The notes beneath the pieces are model-generated. The model saw nothing but the letters and a program-made list of their open reading frames with translations, searched no databases and was not told the origin of the DNA. 9,516 nt of DNA from Alphaproteobacteria bacterium. GTDB taxonomy: Bacteria > Pseudomonadota > Alphaproteobacteria > Micropepsales > Micropepsaceae. Every line of letters starts with the position of its first letter. Within the stretch, counting starts at the first letter, position 1. The stretch is taken from contig QKCS01000270.1 of the NCBI GenBank assembly GCA_003246795.1, positions 1 to 9,516 of the forward strand, read 5' to 3'. The position numbers and the translations under genes are program-made. Below, piece after piece: positions 1 to 6,712 of this stretch.

Positions 1-1014
1 GGCGGCCGCCAAGGCGCTCTGGCGCGTCGGCGTCGCCTGCGCGCGCACTTCGGCCGAGATGCCGGTGGCGACCACCGAAACGCGCATCTTGCCGTCCATG
101 CGTTCGTCGAACGTCGAGCCGACGATGATATTGGCGTCCGGATCGACCTCCTGGCGGATCTTGTTCGCCGCCTCGTCGACCTCGTAAAGGGTCAGATCCA
201 TGCCGCCCGTGATGTTGATGAGCACGCCGCGCGCGCCCTTCATCGACGACACATCGAGCAGCGGGTTCGAGATCGCGGCCTCGGCCGCCTCGATCGCGCG
301 GCGCTCGCCCTCGGCTTCGCCCATGCCCATCATCGCGGTGCCCATCTCGCACATAACCGTGCGCACGTCGGCGAAGTCGAGATTGATGAGGCCGGGCATC
401 ACCATCAGGTCGGTGACGCCGCGCACGCCCGAATAGAGCACTTCGTCCGCCATTTCGAACGCCTTGGCGAACGTCGTCTTCTCGTTGGCGATGCGGAACA
501 GATTCTGGTTCGGGATCACGATCATCGTGTCCACGTAGTTCTTGAGCTTGTCGATGCCTTCTTCCGCGATGCGCATCCGCCGCGGCCCTTCGAAGGCGAA
601 CGGCTTCGTGATGACGCCGACGGTGAGGATGCCCATCTCGCGTGCGATCTTGGCGATGATCGGCGCGGCGCCCGTGCCCGTGCCGCCGCCCATGCCGGCG
701 GTGATGAAGACCATGTGGCTTTCGGCGAGCACGCGCTTGATCTCGTCGGTGCTCTCTTCCGCCGCCGCCTCGCCGATGTCGGGACGCGATCCGGCGCCGA
801 GGCCTTGCGTCAGCTTGCTGCCGAGCTGCAACCGGTGTTCGGCTTTGGAATGGACCAGCGCTTGCGCGTCGGTGTTGGCGACCAGGAAGTCGACGCCTTC
901 GAGCTGAGAGGCGACCATGTTGTTGACGGCATTGCCGCCGGCGCCACCCACCCCGAAAACGAGAATGCGGGGCTTCAGTTCGGTGAAATCCGGGGCTTTG
1001 AGGTCGATGGCCAT
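1..1014 (-). CDS. ftsZ: Cell division protein FtsZ (3' end beyond window)
   Basis: FtsZ is the tubulin-like GTPase that polymerises into the Z ring at midcell and recruits the divisome. The 338 residues present cover the whole polymerising domain. Visible are the N-terminal nucleotide-binding loop GVGGAGGNAVNN (residues 21-32), the tubulin signature AGMGGGTGTGAAP (106-118), the NTDAQAL segment (47-53) and the T7 synergy loop NLDFADV (211-217), whose Asp213 and Asp216 activate GTP hydrolysis across the subunit interface. The domain closes with RVSVVATGI near residue 318; the last 20 residues (Ala, Gln, Thr rich) are the beginning of the variable linker. The C-terminal FtsA-binding peptide and stop lie outside the window. 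The ATG at 1014 is preceded by GGAG eight bases upstream. It is the last gene of the visible dcw cluster and is separated from ftsA by 99 bp, unlike all other junctions here. Nothing in the catalytic motifs is abnormal. Confidence 0.98.
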   Translation of the reverse strand, partial: MAIDLKAPDFTELKPRILVFGVGGAGGNAVNNMVASQLEGVDFLVANTDAQALVHSKAEHRLQLGSKLTQGLGAGSRPDIGEAAAEESTDEIKRVLAESHMVFITAGMGGGTGTGAAPIIAKIAREMGILTVGVITKPFAFEGPRRMRIAEEGIDKLKNYVDTMIVIPNQNLFRIANEKTTFAKAFEMADEVLYSGVRGVTDLMVMPGLINLDFADVRTVMCEMGTAMMGMGEAEGERRAIEAAEAAISNPLLDVSSMKGARGVLINITGGMDLTLYEVDEAANKIRQEVDPDANIIVGSTFDERMDGKMRVSVVATGISAEVRAQATPTRQSALAAA

Positions 1015-1113
1015 CTCTAGTTCTCCATGCGTGCCACCTTCCCTTTGTCGACAACCCACCCGTCGCGAGCGCTCTTCGGCGCTTCTTGTTCGTTAGCTAT
1101 GCGCCTTCAAAAG
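1015..1113 (-). promoter_or_regulatory. ftsA-ftsZ intergenic region, candidate ftsZ leader/promoter
   Basis: This 99-bp gap is the only intergenic space above 40 bp in the window. On the coding strand it starts AT-rich (the ftsA stop region and CATAGCTAACGAAC) and becomes GC-rich toward ftsZ. It contains a perfect 10-bp palindrome TTGTCGACAA (1045-1054) and an 8-bp palindrome GAGCGCTC (1067-1074). I see no convincing -35/-10 pair, no CtrA TTAA-N7-TTAA box and no hairpin followed by a T run, so it does not look like a terminator. In other alphaproteobacteria ftsZ often has its own cell-cycle-controlled promoter in addition to operon read-through; the unusual spacing makes that plausible here, but it is inference. 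Confidence 0.35.
1023..1026 (-). promoter_or_regulatory. Ribosome binding site of ftsZ
   Basis: GGAG on the minus strand sits eight bases before the ftsZ ATG at 1014. It supports this start, which also gives the usual short N-terminal extension before the first nucleotide-binding strand. Confidence 0.7.
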
Positions 1114-2424
1114 TTAAAAATTCTCTTTGATCCAGCGCTTCAATCCCTGAAACCCCTGCGAAGCACCAGAAGTACCATACGCAAGTTGTGGGATGTCCGT
1201 TTCGTCGCGCAAATCTTGAATTTCGTTGGGGCGTTGCGCAGCCCACACGATCAAGCCCGCACATGCAGCAAAGGGCGCCGCACCCGTCGTCTCGTTAAGA
1301 CCTGCAAAGCGCATCGGCTTGCCGAGCCGCACCTGCTTCGACAGCACGCGCGAAGCGACTTCGCGCGCGCCGTTCATCTGGCTTGCGCCGCCCGTGAGCA
1401 CCACGCGGCGTCCCGAAATCGACGAAAGCCCGCAATCGATGAGCCGGTCGCGCACGATCTCGAACGTCTCTTCGAGCCGCGGCTGGATGATGCCGGTCAG
1501 CATGGAGGGCGGGATCTCCGTCTCCGCTTCCGGATCGTCCTCGCCGAGCTGCGACACGCCGATAAGCTCGCGCCCGTCGTTCGAGCCCATCAGCGCGCTG
1601 CCGTGCAGCGTCTTCAGCCGTTCGGCGTCGGCGAGCGCGGTCGACAGTCCGCGCGCGATGTCGCTCGTCACGTGATTGCCGCCGACCGGCAGCACGTCCG
1701 CGAACACAAGCTTGCCGTCGAAGAACACGGAGATTGAGGTCGTGCCCCCGCCCATGTCGATGACGGTCGCGCCCAAATCCATTTCGTCGGCGACGAGCGT
1801 CGCCAAGCCGGACGCATAGGCCGAAACGGCCCGTCCCGAAATATCCAAATGACAGCGCTCGACGCAGGTCTCGAGGTTGCGCATCGGCCCCATGGCGGCG
1901 CTGACCGCGTGCATCGAAACGCCCAGGCTGTCGCCGACCATGCCGCGCGGATTGCGGATGCCGCGATGCCCGTCGATCGAATAGGCGCTGGGGAGGCAAT
2001 GGATGACCTCGCGCTCCTGCCCCGGCATTCTCTCGCGACCGATGGCGAAGGCGCGGCGCAAATCCTCCTCGCCGACCTCGTGGCCGGCGATCGAGACTTC
2101 GACGTTGATGGTGCGGCTCTGCGGCTGGCCGCAGGCGACGCCGACGATGACGTCGTCGAGCGTCACGCCCGCCTGGCGTTCGGCCTGCTCGACCGCCGCG
2201 CGGATGGAATCCTCGGCCGCGTTGATGTCGATGACCGTGCCCGAACGTACGCCCCGGCTCGCGTGGTGTCCCACGCCCAAGACCTTCAGCTGCGGGCCTT
2301 GGCCCCGCGCGTGGATGGGTTTGGCGATGAAGCAGGCGACCTTGGTCGAGCCGACGTCGAGCGCACCGATGATGCCGCTCTTCGCGCCCCGTCCCTGCCG
2401 CCGTGACTTGCCGAAACCGACCAC
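1114..2424 (-). CDS. ftsA: Cell division protein FtsA
   Basis: FtsA is an actin-like ATPase that tethers FtsZ filaments to the inner membrane and links them to FtsQ/N and the septal synthase. The 436-residue product shows the actin-fold motifs in order: phosphate-1 GALDVGSTKVACFIAK (20-35), the 1C subdomain roughly 100-180, phosphate-2 VIDMGGGTTS (221-230, Asp223) and the adenosine motif VVLTGGASQMNG (341-352). It ends in GFQGLKRWIKENF, the conserved amphipathic membrane-targeting helix, so the gene is complete. Length is in the family range. The start is GTG at 2424; the ftsQ stop lies one codon upstream in the same frame, so no earlier start is possible, and AGGGAA (2434-2439) precedes it by nine bases. 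It follows ftsQ with three bases between stop and start, suggesting translational coupling, and is followed by the 99-bp gap before ftsZ. Confidence 0.97.
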   Translation of the reverse strand: MVGFGKSRRQGRGAKSGIIGALDVGSTKVACFIAKPIHARGQGPQLKVLGVGHHASRGVRSGTVIDINAAEDSIRAAVEQAERQAGVTLDDVIVGVACGQPQSRTINVEVSIAGHEVGEEDLRRAFAIGRERMPGQEREVIHCLPSAYSIDGHRGIRNPRGMVGDSLGVSMHAVSAAMGPMRNLETCVERCHLDISGRAVSAYASGLATLVADEMDLGATVIDMGGGTTSISVFFDGKLVFADVLPVGGNHVTSDIARGLSTALADAERLKTLHGSALMGSNDGRELIGVSQLGEDDPEAETEIPPSMLTGIIQPRLEETFEIVRDRLIDCGLSSISGRRVVLTGGASQMNGAREVASRVLSKQVRLGKPMRFAGLNETTGAAPFAACAGLIVWAAQRPNEIQDLRDETDIPQLAYGTSGASQGFQGLKRWIKENF

Positions 2425-2427
2425 CGT

Positions 2428-3390
2428 TTACGTTTCCCTGCCGCCGGCGTGCTTCGCCGGAGAAATCAGCGGCGAGTTCGGCGGCACCTTGACGATGAAC
2501 CGGTCCGGGAATCGAAGGTCGATCGCCTTGATGTCCCGCGAGAGGATCGCGTCCTCCCGCTCGAGCCGTTCCAGTTCCGCCAACGCCGCTTCCGCGCCTT
2601 CCTCTGGAAGGCGTACTTCAACACCGTTAGCAAGGCGTAAATTCCAACGTCTTTCGCCCACTCGCACGGCGGCTTTAAGACGTGACTTTAAGTTCGGCTG
2701 CGTCTTCATGAGCGCAAGCAGTCCGCCGAGTTGGTCTTCCGCGCCATTTCCCACGATGAGCGGCAGCGATGCGAACCGTGCCGGATCTTCGCCCGGGATG
2801 GGCTTGCCGTCGATGTCGACGACCGAAACGGCGCCGTCCTTCTGCCAAAGCGCGACCGGCTTGCGTTCGACGATGCGCACATGGATGCGGTTCGGCCACA
2901 CCCGGCGAACTTCCGCTGTTTGAACCCACGGCAGCGCCTCGAGCCGCGCCCGCGCCTCGTCGACGTCGACGTAGAGCATCAAATCGCCGCGCTTGATGCC
3001 GAGCATCCGCACGATTTCTTTTTTGGCGGTCTCGGCCCGACCTTCGAGCGTCACGTTCTGAACCGTAAAGCCCGCATCGGCCATCAGCTGATTGGCCTCG
3101 GTCTTCGCCGCCGCGACCGCCGCCGCGACGTGGCCGCCCGAGAACAGGCCCGCAACGGCCGTCGCCGCAAAAAACAGCGCGAGCAAGACGCCCCACAGCG
3201 CCATGCGCATGGCGGCGCTGTGCATCGCCTCTTTCCAACGCGAAACGAACCGGCCCGAGCGTCGGCGCTTGCCGCGCGACTTCTTGGGCTTGGCCCGCGA
3301 GGCCTTGGCGCGCTTCCGCTTCGGCCGCGGGGGCGCCTCGTCCTCGTCGTCATCGTCGTCGTCGCGCGAAGCGCCCACTAACGATCGCAT
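2428..3390 (-). CDS. ftsQ: Cell division protein FtsQ
   Basis: FtsQ is a bitopic inner-membrane divisome protein; with FtsL and FtsB it links the early cytoplasmic ring to septal peptidoglycan synthesis. The 320-residue product has a cytoplasmic tail of about 60 residues, one membrane segment near 63-82 (ALWGVLLALFFAATAVAGLF), a periplasmic POTRA domain about 108-178 (FTVQNVTLEG... ALPWVQTAEVRRVWPNRIHV) and a beta domain to about 300 ending DLRFPDRFIVKVP. The tail is odd: an unbroken Asp/Glu run at 10-18 is followed by a Lys/Arg-rich block at 22-52. The ATG at 3390 lies inside ddl, giving a 13-bp overlap, with GAGG (3398-3401) seven bases upstream. The positive block next to the membrane segment fits an N-in topology. 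FtsQ sequences diverge widely, but the layout and position between ddl and ftsA make the call secure. Confidence 0.95.
   Translation of the reverse strand: MRSLVGASRDDDDDDEDEAPPRPKRKRAKASRAKPKKSRGKRRRSGRFVSRWKEAMHSAAMRMALWGVLLALFFAATAVAGLFSGGHVAAAVAAAKTEANQLMADAGFTVQNVTLEGRAETAKKEIVRMLGIKRGDLMLYVDVDEARARLEALPWVQTAEVRRVWPNRIHVRIVERKPVALWQKDGAVSVVDIDGKPIPGEDPARFASLPLIVGNGAEDQLGGLLALMKTQPNLKSRLKAAVRVGERRWNLRLANGVEVRLPEEGAEAALAELERLEREDAILSRDIKAIDLRFPDRFIVKVPPNSPLISPAKHAGGRET
2673..2692. repeat. Short AT-rich direct repeat inside ftsQ
   Basis: CTTTAAG occurs twice (2673-2679 and 2686-2692) separated by ACGTGA, a 13-bp period, within ftsQ codons for NLKSRLKA. The stretch uses TTA, CTT and AAA codons that are rare in the GC-rich surroundings. 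It resembles a regulator box but the TTAA cores are nine bases apart, not the seven of a CtrA site. Function unknown; it may be chance. Confidence 0.4.
3337..3363 (-). repeat. Trinucleotide (GAC/GAT/GAG) repeat in ftsQ
   Basis: Nine consecutive acidic codons encode FtsQ residues 10-18 (six Asp, then Glu-Asp-Glu). Mixed GAC, GAT and GAG codons make it a near-perfect trinucleotide repeat. It keeps the reading frame whatever the copy number, so it could vary in length between strains. Confidence 0.7.
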
Positions 3391-4304
3391 GATGCGTCCT
3401 CGACCATCCAGCGGCAGAGCGCCCCGTACGACACGCCCTTGTAAGAGGCCTGTTCGGGAACGAGCGACGTCGGCGTCATGCCGGGTTGCGTGTTCGTCTC
3501 AAGAATGATCAACCGTCCGGGTTCCCCCTTCGTGGCGGCGTAGCGAAAAACGGTGCGGCTGACGCCGCGGCAGCCCAAGGCGGCGTGCGCCCGCGCGGCC
3601 AGCGCCAGCGCCTGTTCGTAGATCTTGGCGTCGATGCGCGCCGGGATCACGTGTTCGGATCCGCCCTCGGCGTATTTCGATTCGAAGTCGTAGAAGTTCT
3701 GCCGGGGCACGATGTCGGTGACGGCCAAGGCCTTGCCGTCCATCACAGCGACCGTGAGTTCGCGACCGGGCACGAATTCTTCCACCATCACCTCGTCACC
3801 CAAGTTCCAGTCTTTGCTCGTCAGCTCCGACGGCGGGCGATTGTCGCCCGAACGGACAATAAAAACCCCGACGCTTGATCCCTGATTAACGGGCTTGATG
3901 ACGAAGGGCGGTTTGATCGTTGTTTGTTTCGCCACATCGTGACGAGAAACGACGATGTCGTTGACGACGGGAATCCCCGCGCCGCGAAACACGGCCTTGG
4001 CGCGCTCCTTGTGCATCGCCACCGCTGAGGCCAACACGCCCGAATGCGTGTATGGAATGCCGAGAACCTCGAGCAATCCCTGGATGCAACCGTCTTCGCC
4101 CCATTGGCCGTGCAACGCGTTGAAGCAAACGTCGGGCTTCAGTTTCGTCAACACATCCGCGACGTCGCGTTGAACGTCGACTTCGGTGACCTTGAAACCT
4201 TCGTCGCGCAGAGCCTTGGCGCAGCCTTTGCCCGTGACGAGACTGACCGGCCGTTCCGCCGACCACCCGCCCATGAGAACCGCGACGTGCCGTTGCTCGG
4301 CCAT
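3378..4304 (-). CDS. ddl: D-alanine--D-alanine ligase (Ddl), metal-ligand Asp replaced by Val
   Basis: Ddl is the cytoplasmic ATP-grasp enzyme that joins two D-Ala for the peptidoglycan stem peptide. The 308-residue protein is of normal length. By-eye alignment to E. coli DdlB shows GGWSAERPVSL (12-22; Glu17 for E15), HGQWGEDG (65-72), Lys99 (K97), FVIKPVNQGSSVG (134-146; Lys137 for K144, Ser143 for S150), FYDFESKY (204-211; Tyr211 for Y216), CRGVSR (245-250; Arg250 for R255) and LETNTQPGMTPTS (268-280; Glu269 and Asn271 for the metal ligands E270 and N272). The oddity is Val252 (codon GTT) where the family has the metal-binding Asp (D257), followed by FRYAATKG where relatives usually carry acidic residues. 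Other motifs show no decay and the frame is open. The ATG at 4304 has GGAGGAG just upstream. It sits between murB (39-bp gap) and ftsQ (13-bp overlap). The family call is firm; full catalytic activity is less certain. Confidence 0.95.
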   Translation of the reverse strand: MAEQRHVAVLMGGWSAERPVSLVTGKGCAKALRDEGFKVTEVDVQRDVADVLTKLKPDVCFNALHGQWGEDGCIQGLLEVLGIPYTHSGVLASAVAMHKERAKAVFRGAGIPVVNDIVVSRHDVAKQTTIKPPFVIKPVNQGSSVGVFIVRSGDNRPPSELTSKDWNLGDEVMVEEFVPGRELTVAVMDGKALAVTDIVPRQNFYDFESKYAEGGSEHVIPARIDAKIYEQALALAARAHAALGCRGVSRTVFRYAATKGEPGRLIILETNTQPGMTPTSLVPEQASYKGVSYGALCRWMVEDASCDR

Positions 4305-4308
4305 GCCT

Positions 4309-4315
4309 CTCCTCC
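4309..4315 (-). promoter_or_regulatory. Strong ribosome binding site of ddl
   Basis: GGAGGAG on the minus strand lies in the 39-bp murB-ddl gap, with the GGAGG core six bases before the ATG at 4304. It is the closest match to the anti-Shine-Dalgarno sequence in the window and fixes the ddl start. Confidence 0.75.
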
Positions 4316-4343
4316 GCTCAAGAGTTAGTGTGACGGAAGAAGG

Positions 4344-5267
4344 TTACGCCTTCTTTCCGATTCGCTTGATTTCCCACTCGAGTTCGACGCCGGTCGCCGC
4401 TTTCACGCGCGCGCGCACCTCTTCGCCCAAGGCCTCGATGTCGTCGCCCGTGGCCTTGCCGTGGTTGATCAGGAAATTGCAGTGAAGCGTCGAAACTTCG
4501 GCGTCGCCGCGCTTGAGGCCCCGGCATCCGGCCTTGTCGATCAACTGCCACGCCTTATGACCCTCAGGGTTCTTGAAGGTCGAACCGCCGGTGCGGCTCT
4601 TGATCGGTTGCGTCGAAGAGCGCGCGTCCGTGATCTCGTTCATGCGCGCCTCTATCGCCGCCTTGCCGCCCGGCGCACCCTGAAACACCGCTTCGACGAA
4701 AACCAGATCGGCCGGCGCCTCGGAGCGGCGATAGGAAAATCCCATCTGCGAATTGGAAAGCTTGACGCGCTCGCCGCGCCGGTCGAGCGCGTGCGCTTTG
4801 ACCAGCACGTCCTTGAACTCGCGCCCATAGGCGCCAGCGTTCATCCGGAGGCCCCCGCCGACCGCGCCCGGAATGCCGCGCATGAACTCGAGCCCCGAGA
4901 GTCCGTTCTCAAGCGCGGCCTTCGCGACCGCGACGTCGAGCACCGCGGCCCCCGCGCGCAGGCGATGCGACGCCTCCGCCGTCACGTTCATGAACCCGCG
5001 CCCCAGACGAATCACGACGCCGTCGATCCCGCCGTTGCGCACGAGCAAGTTCGACCCCACGCCGATCACGGTGAGGGGGACGTCGGCCGGCACGCCTTTC
5101 AGGAACGCGGCAAGATCGTCCGCGTCCGGCGGAATGTAGAGAACCTCCGCGGGGCCTCCGGCGCGAAACCAGGTCAAATCCTTGATCGCGGCGTTCGCCT
5201 GGTACGGGCCTTTGACGCGCGGCAGACGCGCGATCAGGCCGTCGCCCGAAACCGCTTGCGCGCCCAT
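4344..5267 (-). CDS. murB: UDP-N-acetylenolpyruvoylglucosamine reductase (MurB)
   Basis: MurB is the cytoplasmic FAD enzyme that reduces UDP-GlcNAc-enolpyruvate to UDP-MurNAc with NADPH. In the 307-residue product the FAD domain shows TWFRAGGPAE (32-41), VIGVGSNLLVRNGG (67-80) and GIPGAVGGGLRMNAGAYGRE (131-150). SYRRSE (178-183) carries the substrate-side Arg. GGSTFKNP (227-234) holds Ser229, the expected proton donor, and VSTLHCNFLIN (258-268) and LEWEIKRIG (296-304, Glu299) close the substrate domain. The shortened C-terminal domain matches the type II MurB form. The frame is open for 30 more codons upstream to an ATG at 5357, but that start would lie deep inside murC and adds a Cys/Arg-rich segment without similarity, so ATG 5267 is chosen. 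It starts one base after the murC TAG; a modest GAAGG (5279-5283) precedes it by 11 bases, suggesting coupling to murC. Confidence 0.97.
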   Translation of the reverse strand: MGAQAVSGDGLIARLPRVKGPYQANAAIKDLTWFRAGGPAEVLYIPPDADDLAAFLKGVPADVPLTVIGVGSNLLVRNGGIDGVVIRLGRGFMNVTAEASHRLRAGAAVLDVAVAKAALENGLSGLEFMRGIPGAVGGGLRMNAGAYGREFKDVLVKAHALDRRGERVKLSNSQMGFSYRRSEAPADLVFVEAVFQGAPGGKAAIEARMNEITDARSSTQPIKSRTGGSTFKNPEGHKAWQLIDKAGCRGLKRGDAEVSTLHCNFLINHGKATGDDIEALGEEVRARVKAATGVELEWEIKRIGKKA

Positions 5268-5268
5268 G

Positions 5269-6687
5269 CTATTTCTTGCCTTCACCCAGCGCCTGCAATT
5301 GTCCGGGCAGCGCGTTCGCCCAGCCGGTGATCGAGCCGGCGCCCAGACACACGACATAGTCGCCGGGCCGCGCCGTCTCCGCGATCAACTTCGCCAGATC
5401 GTCAGGCGACTGCAGCGCGATCACGTTGCGATGCCCGTGCGCGCGCATGGAATCGACCAGCGCGTCCCGCGACACGCCCGCAATAGGCTGCTCGCCCGCG
5501 GGATAAACGTCGGACACGACCACGACGTCGGCGCCGTGCAGACAGGTCGAGAACTCCTTGAACAGCTCCTTCAGTCGCGTGTAGCGGTGCGGCTGCAGCA
5601 CGGCGATCACGCGTCCCATCGCGACCTGTCGCGCCGCCTTCATGGCGGAGAGAATCTCGACCGGATGGTGCGCGTAGTCGTCGATGATGGCGACGCCGCT
5701 CCACACGCCGGTCTTGGTGAAGCGGCGCTTCACGCCCTCGAACTGCGCCAGCGCCTCGCGCACCGTGACGTCCGGCACCCCGAGCTCGCGCGCGACCGCG
5801 ATGGCCGACAGCGCGTTCTGCACGTTGTGCTCGCCGGGCATCGGCAGCATCAACCCCGCGAAGGTGCGCGGCCCCTCCTTCACCCGGTCGGAAATCAGCA
5901 CGTCGAAATGCGAAACGCCGCCCTCGAACCGCATGTTGATCGCGCGCACGTCGGCCTGCGGCCCATAGCCGTAGGTGATGAGCCGCCGGTCGCTCACGCG
6001 CCCGATCATCGACTGCACTTCCGGATGGTCGATGCACAGAACGGCGAAGCCGTAGAACGGGATGTTCTCCACGAATGTGTCGAACGCCCGCTTCAATCCC
6101 TCGTAACCCCTGTAATGCTCGAGATGCTCGGGGTCGATATTCGTCACGATCGCGATCGTCGCCGGCAGCTTGACGAACGTGCCGTCGCTTTCGTCCGCCT
6201 CCACGACCATCCATTCGCCCTGGCCTAGCCGCGCGTTGGTGCCGTACTTGTTGATGATGCCGCCGTTGATCACCGTGGGGTCGAACCCGCCCGCTTCAAG
6301 CAGCGCCGCCACCATCGTCGTCGTGGTGGTCTTGCCGTGCGTACCTGCAATGGCAACCGCGCTTTTCAGACGCATCAATTCGGCGAGCATCTCGGCCCGC
6401 TTGACCGTCGGCGTGTGCCGCGCGCGCGCCGCCGAAAGCTCCGGATTGTCCGCCTTCACCGCCGACGAATAGACGACGACGGCCGCGTCCTTCAGATTGT
6501 CCGCCGCGTGCCCGATCGCAATGTCGATGCCGAGCTCGCGCAGCCGCTTCACGTTCGCGCTTTCGGCCGCATCCGAGCCTTGGATCTTGTAGCCCAGATT
6601 GTGCATCACCTCGGCGATGCCGCTCATCCCGATGCCGCCGATGCCGATGAAGTGCAGCGGTCCGATTTGCAAAGATAGACGGCTCAT
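5269..6687 (-). CDS. murC: UDP-N-acetylmuramate--L-alanine ligase (MurC)
   Basis: MurC adds L-Ala to UDP-MurNAc using ATP, the first amino acid step of the stem peptide, in the cytoplasm. The 472 residues match the family length and three-domain layout. The N-terminal UDP-binding domain has HFIGIGGIGMSGIAEVMHN (12-30) and GSDAAES (37-43). The central ATPase domain has the P-loop GTHGKTTTTTMVA (115-127), VVEADESDGTF (161-171) and NIDPEHLEHY (183-192). The C-terminal domain has RRFTKTG (321-327), IDDYAHHPVEI (335-345), LQPHRYTRLKEL (364-375) and a final LGAGSITGWA (448-457). The ATG at 6687 is preceded by GGGAG (6700-6704), rather far at 12 bases, in the 25-bp gap after murG. Its TAG stop is one base from the murB start. 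No abnormal residue is evident in the motifs. Confidence 0.98.
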   Translation of the reverse strand: MSRLSLQIGPLHFIGIGGIGMSGIAEVMHNLGYKIQGSDAAESANVKRLRELGIDIAIGHAADNLKDAAVVVYSSAVKADNPELSAARARHTPTVKRAEMLAELMRLKSAVAIAGTHGKTTTTTMVAALLEAGGFDPTVINGGIINKYGTNARLGQGEWMVVEADESDGTFVKLPATIAIVTNIDPEHLEHYRGYEGLKRAFDTFVENIPFYGFAVLCIDHPEVQSMIGRVSDRRLITYGYGPQADVRAINMRFEGGVSHFDVLISDRVKEGPRTFAGLMLPMPGEHNVQNALSAIAVARELGVPDVTVREALAQFEGVKRRFTKTGVWSGVAIIDDYAHHPVEILSAMKAARQVAMGRVIAVLQPHRYTRLKELFKEFSTCLHGADVVVVSDVYPAGEQPIAGVSRDALVDSMRAHGHRNVIALQSPDDLAKLIAETARPGDYVVCLGAGSITGWANALPGQLQALGEGKK

Positions 6688-6712
6688 GCGGGCCGTAGAC
6701 TCCCAGCTGAAT

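Noticed and set aside
2673..2692. CtrA binding site
   Set aside because: The TTAA half-sites are nine bases apart instead of seven and lack the flanking C, so the consensus is not met.
3337..3363. Possible CRISPR or minisatellite
   Set aside because: It is a short in-frame run of acidic codons within ftsQ, without spacers.
5265..5357. Upstream ATG at 5357 as the murB start
   Set aside because: It would overlap murC by 89 bp and add 30 residues with no family resemblance; ATG 5267 sits right after the murC stop and gives the usual length.
5182..6228. Plus-strand open frame of 348 codons opposite murB/murC
   Set aside because: It is antisense to two clear genes, rich in Arg, His and Asp as expected from reversed GC-rich codons, and has no recognisable motif or ribosome binding site.
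6698..6702. GANTC (CcrM methylation) site in the murG-murC gap as a cell-cycle switch
   Set aside because: GANTC occurs many times across the window, including inside genes, so one site near murC is not informative.
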